The translations under genes were made by a program, and so were the position numbers. Source: Craspedostauros australis (taxonomy: Eukaryota > Bacillariophyta > Bacillariophyceae > Mastogloiales > Achnanthaceae). Taken from it: a stretch of DNA of 64,000 bases. Position 1 is the first letter of the stretch. Each line of letters starts with the position of its first letter. Where the stretch lies: contig JAMXDE010000039.1 in assembly GCA_026770025.1 (NCBI GenBank), forward strand, positions 585,707 through 649,706, in the 5' to 3' direction. Positions 19,901-29,691 of the stretch are shown here, piece after piece. The notes beneath the pieces were generated by a model that searched no databases, was not told where the DNA came from, and saw only the letters and a list, made by a program, of their open reading frames with translations.

Positions 19901-22192
19901 GAAGGGTATGGGAAGCAGAAGAAGAAGTCACCGGAGAAGGCACCATCTCTATATTTGGAAAATGGAGTGATTCAGGAAGAGGGCGATGGCAACAACAACG
20001 ATGATATGTTCGGCGAGAGCATGCAGCAAAGTCGTCCGTCGTTCCTCGAGCATAACTTGAAGCGCCTCAGCGGCGAGCTCAGCACAGAACTTGGGAGCAG
20101 CTTCGCCTTCCACAGCAGCACTGCGCAGGTCGCCAAGCCCGATGGGCAATTCGACGATGAGACGGCCGAAGAGAGCGGCGTCACCGAGACTGAGAATGTT
20201 CTCGAGATGGATGTAAACAACAACTGCAAAGTCAAGTTTGATCATATGCGAGGTCCGGTATCTGTGCCAGCAAGCAACAAGCTCACTTTCCACCAATCAA
20301 CGGGATCCATGGAGAGAAACAATCTGCGATTCCCGACCAAATGGAACGACCGAGCGTTTCACAACAGCACGGGCACGTTCTTCTCGCAGCAATCATCCAC
20401 GTCGTCGAACACACCGAACTTGACCACCGCCAATAGTCGTCACACGGAACGCAGCAGTCGATCCATCCCAATTTCAATGGATATCGACGACTTGTCCAAA
20501 TCGGAGCACCGCCCGACCACGAAGTTCAAACCGAAGGCCAAGGTCATCATCGATTCCGAGTGGGAGACCTCGTTGTCGCCGACCGTGGAGCAAGATCAGG
20601 AACTAGAGCACGAACACGTTCAAACCAAGCAGACGCCAACACTGGTGGAAGATCCCACCACCGATGCGGATGCGACCAATGAACAGTCCATGGATTGGTT
20701 TTCATCGTCCTTCCTGAATCCCAAACAGAGACAAGCAGGGCAGCGTGGAAGGGACGGTGACAATCCAATAGATAATCACCAGAGTATGCCAATCAAAACA
20801 CAACAGGGATCACAGCTACTACCAGCCGGTGCAGGCTTCAATGTGGCAGCAAGCATGACCAACGTCATTACACCCTCCAACTTCACCAACTCTTCCAATC
20901 ACAGCGGCAACGGGGATTTGTTCAAGAGTGGCCAAGACATGTTGAAAGGAAGCCGGCATTCAATGGATGGGGACGAATCGTTGTCCGTGATGGATTTGGA
21001 ACTCGACCCGTTCGAGGAAGACGAGTCAGGGTCCCACGAGACGAATGAGGAGGAGCAGAAGTCGAAGAGACAGAATCGCTTCGAAGCATCGTTCTCATCG
21101 TTTGAATCAGCCAGCGTCAGCATACACGGCGACAGTTATTCGGATGCCAAGCATGGCGATAGTGGCGTCAAGATGCAGTTGGAGAAGAATTCCCAATCCA
21201 TCCTTCTAGACAAGGCGGTCCCAACAATGAAGATCGGACTGGCCAAGGCGATAGCACCAGCGGTGTCTGCAACCGCAGCCTTAGCCGTTGCAACCGGCGC
21301 TTCCAGTAACAGCAGCAGCAACAACAACAACAGCACAAGCAAAGCCAATCGAAGTGCATTTGGAGGCTTCACGAATTTCCGAGCTCCTGACAAAGCATTC
21401 ACTGCGCGCAACAACCGAAGCCTACCGGGCCGCAGCAAATCAGACATCGGTGCATTCATGGGATCTGGGACCCTAAAAACGATGCAAATCTCGCTGACCA
21501 AGAGCAGGAACATTCGAAGTGAAACGAAGACCAACGATTCGCTGGGGACGCAATCGCAGCATCAGCGCAAGCAGCAACAGCGTAACGATGAGAATCAGTC
21601 TCGAATCAAGCGAAGCCATTCATCGGAAGACTTTCTTTCGACACCCTTTGCCGCCAGCATTGGTGCTAAGCATGCTAGCGATGGCGGCGGTAATCGAAAC
21701 GGCAACGCCAACGGCAACGACGATGGACAGTTCTTCACGGTGGAATCAATTCAGAGCCTTGCCTTTGCCAGCAACGGCGAAGAAGATCCAATGGATCAGT
21801 TTCTCAAGACCTGTACTACAACGAGAGCGCCGGCACTAGCACGTTCCAAGACAGATGAGAAGTACCATCGCCGAGCGCATTCCCGAGAACGGGTGCGTGA
21901 CAGATCACGCGCACGAACTGATCGCGAGACGGATCGCAACAAGTCTCGTGATCGCGCACGTCAAAGTCGCTTTGCTGCATTGGATACAGCAAGTGACATT
22001 GCGGCAGGGCCGAAGAATCAACTCGGCGACTGGATGGGCAGCAACGAGAATGAAGATATCGGTGACGCAATTGGGAATGAGGGCGTCATCGAAGTCGGTT
22101 CAACGGATATGCTCAGCCCTTTGACAACAGCAACTCGCAAGATGGTGCCAGCCACCGCGCGCCGTCGTCTCCGAGTGGCACGGGCATCTTAG
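16907..22192 (+). CDS. Large disordered Ser/Arg-rich protein, 1761 aa, unknown function
   Basis: One uninterrupted 5.3-kb frame with an ATG at 16907 (context CACGATGG) and TAG at 22190. Upstream codons in the frame have no ATG. No globular domain, membrane span or signal peptide is visible. Composition is dominated by Ser, Arg, Lys, Asp, Asn and Gln. There are SR/RS tracts ('RSRSRGRLPRDS', 'RVRDRSRARTDRETDRNKSR'), GSGSGS, a KDKQKDKYKSKSRSSKSKD stretch and short N/Q runs. Recurrent 'FHxSTG'-like motifs lie near residues 1060-1165 ('FAFHSSTAQ', 'LTFHQSTGS', 'RAFHNSTGT'). Several sites look like targets of basophilic kinases or 14-3-3 proteins ('GRTKSLG', 'GRSKSDIG', 'KRSHSSEDF', 'ARSKTDEK'). 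It could be a phospho-regulated scaffold, a splicing-associated protein or a cytoskeletal linker; the sequence does not decide. Confidence 0.75.
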   Translation: MAMAKTTAASSSSTPSSMESTSKHSAESLPTPAADKEELPHESRNRQAGTNATGNRSAQNQATPTLLSQRQMERRRLREQQMDNSPNTGEPQEGEHQQHSPSKRQAPLHSLVSSSLLPIPSNKPAGAGYSKHLQKFFVKVPAVDEAANAQPDTNADADAEPNPHSNMGASNQRRSQQQQLDDDNDGDIARQKQPQPQLQQHPTTPKPSSSSERKRSSSRGRIRPTTPKSGKPTSKNRRRRSSPPNKRPTKQRSETSEAGSGSGSGSGSRPKDIRKSKTKDKPRSKRRSGSASKTSDHRSSTRRSQNSQRESDAAASSSTLVASDHNSGSDGHSFHMESDHVASQSSDNELEFHDDFEDGIETHGSSDGSAGRAETPTSERHVKDSEHNKTKRSAKPRSKKSLINKDKQKDKYKSKSRSSKSKDPDQDKNQQPIKSSSVRNGDVGKGISRTKQTHGRTKSLGAALNLGHVLSPGVLSKASLDMTLATTDETISASTYGSFQGTPDDKQQQQKSQLEKELEELLVKSAADSAAAVMSKLTEPHRSRSTERRPRSGSQAPRRRHRSRGRPNGRSGDNHSRSPSAHRQSIGRSRSRGRLPRDSAKQDGSTSPGANRRLEKRGSFSSMKDVAKSLSERAKSPHSMGRRRRVQSSSTSNGRSRSSGKSPGRYGSRTLSSRRRSDTPEDTVSSRRERKTRQVSSTSAAPETNCDDAALPEMPPPLGTFEMLAPPSSSSRRKSSDGTKSTSRSSSDAKARKRSPKLTPSSSANRKLRKSKRGSADEARSPNSARVAGSVLAELHPSRSADNGNSVDNEREDSSGYDINGGINDADDDEFDELAPIRPSSTKTSLKPQDSSSVRKIKYIPSSRKSTPSRTKSAPIKAARLNKSASSLSSSNHRDTASAGDAEVDEVDVSAEPPASPRSMDLRKRFQDDFPDEPVPSDIILRQLYKDEPPPIAKGAASVPAPVPAAQQVTLSIPQISKHMMNRQDSSSDLSFATEATWEGYGKQKKKSPEKAPSLYLENGVIQEEGDGNNNDDMFGESMQQSRPSFLEHNLKRLSGELSTELGSSFAFHSSTAQVAKPDGQFDDETAEESGVTETENVLEMDVNNNCKVKFDHMRGPVSVPASNKLTFHQSTGSMERNNLRFPTKWNDRAFHNSTGTFFSQQSSTSSNTPNLTTANSRHTERSSRSIPISMDIDDLSKSEHRPTTKFKPKAKVIIDSEWETSLSPTVEQDQELEHEHVQTKQTPTLVEDPTTDADATNEQSMDWFSSSFLNPKQRQAGQRGRDGDNPIDNHQSMPIKTQQGSQLLPAGAGFNVAASMTNVITPSNFTNSSNHSGNGDLFKSGQDMLKGSRHSMDGDESLSVMDLELDPFEEDESGSHETNEEEQKSKRQNRFEASFSSFESASVSIHGDSYSDAKHGDSGVKMQLEKNSQSILLDKAVPTMKIGLAKAIAPAVSATAALAVATGASSNSSSNNNNSTSKANRSAFGGFTNFRAPDKAFTARNNRSLPGRSKSDIGAFMGSGTLKTMQISLTKSRNIRSETKTNDSLGTQSQHQRKQQQRNDENQSRIKRSHSSEDFLSTPFAASIGAKHASDGGGNRNGNANGNDDGQFFTVESIQSLAFASNGEEDPMDQFLKTCTTTRAPALARSKTDEKYHRRAHSRERVRDRSRARTDRETDRNKSRDRARQSRFAALDTASDIAAGPKNQLGDWMGSNENEDIGDAIGNEGVIEVGSTDMLSPLTTATRKMVPATARRRLRVARAS

Positions 22193-23355
22193 AGCTTGGA
22201 CCGTACGGGCGGGAAGCGTAAGTGTAAAGTAGAGCAGTATTGATGAAATCACTCCAGATAAATTACACTTGGGCATTTTGTGATACTCAATTGCAAGGAG
22301 TTCGTACGTGGACGAGTACTTGTTGATGCTTGTGATGGCATCACTCAGTAGTGTGTGGAGAATAATGATTATTTCGAGCAGTATTCTGCTGGGTCGATGG
22401 CAACAGGATCAGATTCTTGACAATCGTTGGGAGATGGTGGACCGCGATGAGCTTCACCTGATCGGACGGGGCTCGGATGAAACAACTGCGCTACTTCATG
22501 AACACTGCCCATCCAAGAAGACGACGGGATGCAAACCGCATATGCCTGCGATTGGAGTGGAGCGGCTCGACCTCGCCGAGCACAGAGCTGTCCATATTAT
22601 CGGACCCCCTCTGCAGAGGTGAGATCTGCGGAACCGGCTCATTTGATGCTCTTGTGTGGCAATACTCCGTCACGGTTGACCTGGTCCACAAAGATGCTCC
22701 ATGATCCGCTGGCAGAAAAGGGAGAGAGAGATCGATTGCCCCACGTTCGCATAACAGGTCGCACCTGTGCCGCACGATAGAGGGAACCCGAAATGGCTGG
22801 TGTTGAGGTTGATGCATTTCCTGCTTGGTGGAATTCCGTGACTTTGGTGCTCCTGCCATCCACCCACATGCTCTCGGGTGTGTTGCGTTGCCTTCGGGAC
22901 GTGGACGCTGAGCCTTCGCGGATCCCCAAAGGCCATCGAGCACGTTCCAACGAGGCGTCAGAATTCCGTGAACATCGTGCAGCCCAGATACCAACAAACT
23001 GAGCGAGCACTTCCAATGGACACGCATCAAGTTGCATCAGAGTATAGTAAAAAGATGAATGGCAGGGGATTCGTTGTGCTAGCAATGCTTATCCTCAGGT
23101 AGTCCAATGGCAGCGGGGTCGTGAGTACTAATTTTCCAACCGTTCCTGTGATGTGCAGCGGCTTCACTTGACGCAATAACATCCCCGAGGAAGGAGCAAC
23201 TCCCACAGCCAATCGTTGTTGTGCCCCTCTGTCCACCTATAAACATGGCGGAATGCGAATCGCACAGGTCTCCGACTGGAGAGTAGCTGCCCAATCCCTT
23301 GGAACGCGAAGACATTCATGGCAACGGATCATCGGTGAAAGATCTGGGAATCCGC
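22193..23355. other. Intergenic between convergent genes
   Basis: No supported gene. Three overlapping frames are open on the minus strand between about 22490 and 23085 but none shows a motif I can name. A GACGAGTACT site lies at 22311-22320. Confidence 0.4.
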
Positions 23356-24419
23356 TCATGCAGTGCTCTTGTAGTAATCAGTCACCATCGGATGCTCGTC
23401 AACAACCTTCTCCAAAGCCGAGAGAGCCGGGAAGTTGTCTTTGACCCACGTCTATCCCATTATATAATGCCATATCATATCAAAACATAGCATCCCGTGT
23501 CGGTAGGTGCGTTCAATCAAGATGAACAGAGCATGAAGAATAGCATCAGGACATCACACCATCGCATATCAAACGAACATCAAGGCAGGAGGACCATGGT
23601 GGCGAAACAGGTTAGTCATGTCGCTGTGGAAAAGGAGCAGTGCGGCACCATTTGCCACAGCACAGAGGAATGTGATGCAAAGCAGTTGCGGGTCGTTGTA
23701 TGGCACAGAATGCCCAACATTTTCGCACGTTTCTGTTGTATAATATATAAATAGTATAATGTGGTCGTACATAACATCAAGACGGAGATGGACGGAATCC
23801 CAAAGATCCAAGCTGTCCACAAGTTGCGCTTTTGGCAAAGTGCGCGTGCACCTCCACTTACCTTAGGAACGTGGTCGAGGAAGCCCATTTCGAATACCTT
23901 GAGGGATCCAAACACAACGCTGAGATCAGCAATGGACAGGTCAGTTCCACCTATGAAGGGGCCATCGGTCCGCTTCAGAATCTCATCCAGCTGCGAGAAG
24001 AACACTTTTCCCTTTCCAGCCATGTACTCTTGGCGGTTCTTCTTCTTTGCCTCCTCGTCCTTGTCTTGTGGAAAGCTGAACCACAAGTCCTGGGTCACGT
24101 CCAAGGCCTGATCGATGCTCAGGCATAGCTTGGCATCATCGGGGTACAGCTTGGACGCAGCACCCTTCAGCGATTGGCCAAGCTTTCCAGCGTAGCGCAA
24201 GATGGCCAGCGACTGGGTGTACTCGGTGTCGCCAATCTTCAAGACTGGGAGACCTGTGGGGTACATCCCTTCCTTCTTCTTGGCGCCGAAGTCCGATTGC
24301 TTGATGCGGACATCTTTGAAGTCCATTCCGATGGCCTTGAAGGTGATGCGGATTGCTTCGGCGCGGCCGGCGTTGAAGTCAAAGTAGATGAGCTCATGTG
24401 GTTCGGTTGGAAGGCTCAT
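23356..24419 (-). CDS. Glutathione S-transferase, sigma-like, two exons, 217 aa
   Basis: Exon 1 is 24419-23862 (186 codons) and exon 2 is 23451-23356. The 410-nt intron has donor CCTAAG|GTAAGT and acceptor GGGATAG|ACGTGG, phase 0, and the join reads 'DHVPKTWVKDNFPALSALEK'. The thioredoxin-like N-domain starts 'ELIYFDFNAGRAEAIRITFKA'; the Tyr after 'ELI' is the likely catalytic Tyr of alpha/mu/pi/sigma classes. 'GLPVLKIGDTEYTQSLAILRYAG' holds the glutathione-binding cis-Pro and QS pair. The all-helical C-domain includes 'FIGGTDLSIADL', the N-capping box. The exon 2 end ('VVDEHPMVTDYYKSTA') matches the usual GST terminus. It should conjugate glutathione to electrophiles or reduce peroxides in the cytosol; the substrate is not evident. 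Divergent from the TPR gene, 641 bp apart. Confidence 0.88.
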
Positions 24420-25060
24420 GGTGCTTCGTTCTTGTGCAGGGAGTGGGATGCTTGGTGCGGGTTTGCGATTATGAGGGGAGATTTTGGGAGGACAGAGACA
24501 GTGATCCCTTGGCGACCACAAGCGGTGGCGTTGGTGCGCATCCCCGCAAGGGTCGGGTCGACACGCGGCGATCCACACGATGCCATCAGGCGGCAAGTAT
24601 CTTTCGGGCTTGTTGTTCGCGATGAACGAAAAAGAACACAACTCCGCTTGTGAAGGATTTGTTGACATCAAGAGGTTTCGCCGCAAGCGCTGTGTTCGAC
24701 CCAAGGCGAACAACATGGAACATGTTGATTCTGGCACCTGCGAACAAGGCCCTTCGTAAATAGCCTATATTCGGGGCGCTTCGGACAGACGAAGTCGATG
24801 TCGCTGAATCGAATCTGCTGTTGAATCCACCCAGTCACGAGCCATCAATCAAGTCCACACAACACGATAGAGGCACCACCACATCCACCGCACCCATGCG
24901 CAGCACAAGAACACGAGCACGACACTCACCGAGAAGAAAGAAGCGGCAATACCCTGAATGCTCCGCCAACAGAAGAGATCAATCATCGTGCGTGCATTAG
25001 TACGATCCATGGCACGCAGACCAGTATCATATAATACCATACGACGGAGCATACCCAAGG
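24420..25060. promoter_or_regulatory. Bidirectional promoter region of the GST and TPR genes
   Basis: This 641-bp spacer lies between divergent start codons. The GST frame remains open upstream through much of it but without conserved sequence. The right end carries a near-palindromic GTATCATATAATAC at 25024-25037, 24 bp before the TPR start, which also resembles a sequence right after the TPR stop. Promoter role is inferred from position only. Confidence 0.4.
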
Positions 25061-25699
25061 ATGTTGAAGGTCGGACGCGTCTTCTGCGTGCTGAATATTG
25101 CCACTTTGGTGTTCCTGCAACCGATCCTGGCCGCTGCGTTCATGCCACATCCGCGTGGTCTCGGATGCAGTGTCACATGCCAGAGATGGACGAAGGATCC
25201 TCGCGGATCACCGCCCACACCAACGGAGCTGTGGGCCGAGATTCCCAACGGTGCCGTTCGAGATAGAGAAGAACCATTGAGCGCGATGTTTGAACGCGCG
25301 GTCGTGTTGCAGCGGGCAGGCTCGTATGAGGATGCCTTGAAGGAGTACGACGTCATCCTCAAGGCCGCCAAGCAATGCAACATCGAGCCGAAGCGGTACG
25401 CAGAGGTGCATGTCAACATGGGCGCACTGTACATGCGTCTGGGAGAACCAGAAGAAGCGCGGCATCATTTCCGCGCGGCGCTGTCGCGTCGAAAGATCGG
25501 CAAGGTCTACATCAACCTTGCGGTGCTTTCGTTGCAGGAACTGAAGACCGTTCAGAATAAGGAGCTGGGGAGACCGATCCTGGAAAAGGCTCGGAAGTAC
25601 TGCCAGGATGCGTTGAAGCTGGATGAAGAAGACGGAGAGACCAAGGTCACAGCAACTCGTCTACTATCCGATGTGGATCGCATGATGCAGCAGATGTGA
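25061..25699 (+). CDS. TPR protein with diatom-type plastid-targeting leader, 212 aa
   Basis: Single exon. Residues 1-26 form a signal peptide (basic start 'MLKVGR', hydrophobic core 'VLNIATLVFLQPILAAA') that ends in 'AAAFMPHPRG'. An Ala-x-Ala cleavage site followed by Phe and then a Pro/Arg-rich transit stretch is the known signature for import across the four-membrane plastid of diatoms. After a low-complexity linker there are about three tetratricopeptide repeats: 'MFERAVVLQRAGSYEDALKEYDVIL', 'AEVHVNMGALYMRLGEPEEARHHFRAAL', 'VYINLAVLSLQEL' to 'ARKYCQDALKLD'. TPRs bind other proteins, so this is likely a stromal assembly or adaptor factor; the partner is not evident. Convergent with NRT2 copy 1. 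Confidence 0.82.
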   Translation: MLKVGRVFCVLNIATLVFLQPILAAAFMPHPRGLGCSVTCQRWTKDPRGSPPTPTELWAEIPNGAVRDREEPLSAMFERAVVLQRAGSYEDALKEYDVILKAAKQCNIEPKRYAEVHVNMGALYMRLGEPEEARHHFRAALSRRKIGKVYINLAVLSLQELKTVQNKELGRPILEKARKYCQDALKLDEEDGETKVTATRLLSDVDRMMQQM

Positions 25700-26199
25700 T
25701 GTATCATATTATACGTACGACTACCTACATAGAAACACCAATGCTTGAAGAAATGGAGTACTCGTAAAGGAGGCGATCCGGAATTCCTGGCGGGAAGAGA
25801 GCATGGGCAAGCCTCTCGATTTGCACCTATCGAGGGGGGATGGATCTGTGCAGAATCACGTCTCACCACCATCGCCGGGATGATCGTTATCCCTTTCGTG
25901 CTTGGCATAAAGACAGTGTACCCGAAGGCCCGTCAATGATGGATCAACGAAAGATCAGGTGCAGCGATAGCAACAGCATGGACAGCACAGAGCACGTGCA
26001 CGAGTACTTATGTAGTTCGTTTACGACATCTAATAGAGTGCTGCCTAACTGTTCGACATGGAAAAAACGCTGTGAGGTCCATTTGCTGACGTGCGCCTTT
26101 TCGGCGCAATTAATGAACATACCAAAACTGTAACGGGACAGATGAATGCTCGACACCTTGGGATGGTGGTGGAGCGTATCGTCGCCGTCGCCCGGGGGA
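25700..26199. other. Intergenic between convergent TPR and NRT2 genes
   Basis: No gene seen. It contains GTATCATATTATAC at 25701-25714, similar to the sequence just 5' of the TPR gene, GAGTACTCGT at 25756-25765 and CGAGTACTTA at 26001-26010. Confidence 0.4.
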
Positions 26200-28564
26200 T
26201 TAAGTGACGCTGTTGAGACGTTTGGTTTCCGTGGACCTGGGGAGGTCGCTCAAGACCTTCCCCGTCTCTTTGTCCACCGTCATTTCCTTCTTCGAAAAGA
26301 AGCTCGAGTAACCCTCAATGTTGATGAACATCGACAGGATGGATGATACCAGCACACAGATGCCCATGATACGGAATGCGATGTTGTAGTTGAGCTCGCG
26401 GAAGCAAAGCCCAAACACGACGGCTCCCACATTTCCGCCTGCCCCGACAATCCCCGTGACAGAACCCATGTGTTGTGGGTTGACGTAGGGTACGATACCG
26501 TAGGACGACCCCTCTGCCGCCTGCACGAATAATGAGAATAGGACCAACACAAACACGGCCCCCGCGAGTGTGTCGGTATTGGCGAAGATGAGGACGGAGA
26601 CGCCTTCCCCAAGCAGCAGAGCAAACTGAGCGACCAGGCGGCCCTGCATGCCCATCGATTCACCGAGGTTGTCGCTGAGAACGCCCCCAGCGCCTCGAGC
26701 AAACAAGTTCATCCAGCCAAAGATGGATGCGATCGCTGCGGCCGACTCAGTAGATTGTCCGAAGACGTCCTGTTGGTGCGTCAACCACAAATATACATAT
26801 AAACAACAAGATGGAAAACGAAGAGAATGTTAGCGTGAGAGACGAAGGGGTGTGGGAAAGGTGTGGGAAAGGTGTCGAAAAGAGGCCAACCGGTATCGCA
26901 ATTTCAAGGGTGCGGAAAGGACAAAATCGAACAGCAAGCGATAGAAAACCAATGGGAACAGTACCAGCAACGAGACACCGGACACAAGACATATTTCGCT
27001 GCCGCTGATGATGACTCGAATCATTGCGAACCAGCCAAAGGCCCTTCACGTTGCAAGACACATGAACATTGACGCCAGCCTCCACATCATCAACGCCAAC
27101 TCCAATGCCATCCATTCAGACGTCGTGAATGAATGCAATGAAGACGTACCCTGAAGTAAAGCGCAGCTGCGTTGTTCATCGTGAGTTCCACACCGAAGCA
27201 GCATGCGTATTGGATGAATAACAGCCACGTGTTGAAGTCGGCGCACGCTTCAACGAACGATTCCCAGCAGGACACAGGCGGCATGTTACCGTGCGCCTTG
27301 AGGTCGCTGTAGTTGCCCTTCGGCGCGTCGTCGCTAATGTTGTAAACGATGATGCCCGTGACGAAAGCGACAACGGCAGGAACGATGGAAACTGTCCGCC
27401 AGGCTATCTCGGAATCGTTGTTGAACAGCGTCTTGAAGACTGGGAACAGGAAGGATCCCATGATGATCTGCGTGACCGAGGCTCCCAGATTCCCCCAGCC
27501 ACCAACTAGAGCGTTGGCAGTTCCCACAACCTCCTTGGTGAACATCCGGCTTGTCCAGTACTGACACATAACGAAGGTTCCACCGGCCAGACCGATGAAA
27601 CCGCGGATGATGATCAACCCCCGGGCGGACTGGACGAACCCGATCAACGCCGTCGGGATGGAGGCCCCGCACAGAACAAGCGCAAAGAGCACGCGTGCAC
27701 CGTACTTGTCGCAGAGCGGTCCCAGTATGAAGCGCACGAGGATGGTCCCGCCTACTCCTGAGATGGATGATGTCCAGATATCCTGCTTGGTCAACCCCAG
27801 ATCTTCTTGGATCTCTGACAGCAGCGGCGATATGGCAAACCAGATGAAGAAGGCGATGAAGAAGGACCACCATGAGCAATGGAAGGCTCTCATGTGCGGA
27901 CGCGCGAAACTGCACAGTTCGATCTCCTTGGCCTTGTCATCTTGTGTCGGATCGATGTCGATATCGTATTCTGAGAACTTCTTCCATGCCTGTTCGCAGT
28001 ATGCACAGTGGCACAACATAGCACAGCGCAGCGCAGAGTAGTTGTGGTCAGCAGCAGCAGCAGCAGCAGCACCAGCGTCAACGCCAGCAGCAGCAGCAAC
28101 ATGGTGAGCGATTGATGAGTGCACATGTTGGGATCAAGTTTGTGCGATAGCATGACACAGTCGATTGAGTTGGCAGTCGTCACGAAGGACAAGTTTTGGA
28201 GGAAGAGGCGAGTGAGCGAATGGATATAATAGTGGAATGGTGCAATGTCGTTGGGGGAAACGCGGTCGAAGAGTTGACAAAACATTCATCAAACATCGAA
28301 AATGGACACCCTGGCCTGACAAAACCATTGCGGATGCCACCGAAACGAGCAGAGAGCACGCAGCGAGAAGTGCGATGGTGACCACGATGCTGTGGCCGCA
28401 AGGACGGCTCCTCGTGCCGTACAAGCAGCGGAAATGAGCGAGCAATAGAACCGCGAGCGTGTTTTCTGTTTGCACCATACGGCACACACACAGACAGAGC
28501 GGACCTCTGAACGCACCAACTCGTCAACGTCAATGTCAACGCCATCGCCTGCGACGACATCCAT
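26200..28564 (-). CDS. NRT2: High-affinity nitrate transporter NRT2 (NNP/MFS), copy 1, three exons, about 485 aa
   Basis: Coding exons are 27989-27150 and 26769-26200, with a probable first exon at 28564-28517 ('MDVVAGDGVDIDVDEL', donor GTGCGT). The second intron (26770-27149) has donor AGG|GTACGT and acceptor CAACAG|GAC, giving 'ALYFRDVFGQSTESAAA'. The protein has the MFS 12-helix pattern with 'FARPHMRAFHCSWW' before TM1, 'GPLCDKYGARVLFALVL' in loop 2-3, and nitrate signatures 'GLAGGTFVMCQYW' and 'GIVGAGGNVGAVVFGL'. It symports nitrate with protons at the plasma membrane. It is about 75-80% similar by eye to copy 2 at 32262-33940, same strand, with the coiled-coil gene between them. The first exon is the least certain part; its 527-nt intron contains a CAG-rich microsatellite near 28050-28100. 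Confidence 0.88.
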
Positions 28565-29691
28565 CTTGTTGCGCGTTGCGATGTTGCAAATCTTGTGGAT
28601 AAATGTGAATGTGAGTCTGCTGTAACGTGTGCGGATTCGTGCGCGTCTCCTGATGTACTCTGCGATTCTTTGAACTCTCCTTGGAGATGTTTGTGCAGAT
28701 GACCCGCTGAGCGAAATGGGCTGCGCAGGGTCCAACCTTGTTCCTGTTCTGGCACCGTCGTGCGAGCAGCAGCCATGGTGCCCGTTTGTGCAAGGAAGCT
28801 CGCTCAGTTGGACAGAAGGAGCAGTTCTCGTCCACGATCAGCATGCCTCGCCCTTGTGTTGTCACCAGCGCGGCGCTAAGCAGAACTCCATTTTGTGTCT
28901 CAGTAGGCGAAAGTGCCCTCCACGTTCCGGGAAGTATGCTTGTGCGCTTTTAGCCTCGAGCGGCATTCTGATCTTTCGCTGTGAATCACCAACCGCAATT
29001 GTGAAGGCGACTTGTGCGGAGCTCACTCGGGGACAAGGAGAGCAATGCAAATGCATGGGGAAGGAACTCGTCAGGACGAGAGGCACGAATGTGAAAGCCA
29101 AACGTCGAGTCCGCGTAGACTATCCAGCATCCAGAAGCTTGGAGGATCCGTATCTGCATCCACATCGATCTCCACCTCCCATTTGTGCAACTACCAACGA
29201 TGGCATCACTACGACTATGATGGGCCCATCTTGTTGCATTTTGTGTCGTCGACTTCGGGAGGATTGAGTGGGATGACCAAAAGAGAACCTCTTGATTCGG
29301 GACTGGGCAAAGATATGCAGGGCATAATGTACCGTGCTCTGTAATACTCTCCATAGTCTGCCAGAGACCACATTCGACAAGACAGCAGATTTGGTGAAAG
29401 CACTCTCGTAACATGAATGGTAGTATAGCTTGTATAATACATTAACAAGGCGCTTGCAAAGTTCGACTGCAGTGGTCTGGCGGACTCTGTGGACATATAA
29501 TAGGAATTGTGTCCAACCGCGCGAATAAGTAGGTTGAGGCGGTGACGTGATCCACTGTGGCAGCTGATGTCTGCGAGCCGGGAGGTACGGCCATTGTCGT
29601 TCGTTCATTCGTCCAATTGGCATGTCAAATCGAATTCCAAGTATAGTACTCTACTATAACAATAGAGAGATCTTGTGTGTCTCCTCTAAAG
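28565..29691. other. Intergenic, upstream of NRT2 copy 1
   Basis: It should contain the NRT2 copy 1 promoter and the 3' flank of the coiled-coil gene. A 183-codon plus-strand frame at 28716-29267 begins MGCAGS, a myristoylation-like start, but has no other support. A perfect hairpin, TATAGTA-CTC-TACTATA, lies at about 29644-29660, downstream of the coiled-coil gene. Confidence 0.4.

Noticed and set aside
22491-23085. Possible decayed transposase on the minus strand
   Set aside because: Three overlapping frames are open but none shows a catalytic motif or matches a transposase pattern I know.
28716-29267. 183-codon frame starting MGCAGS, a possible myristoylated protein
   Set aside because: Apart from the first six residues there is no domain, and it lies in the NRT2 promoter region with unremarkable codon pattern.
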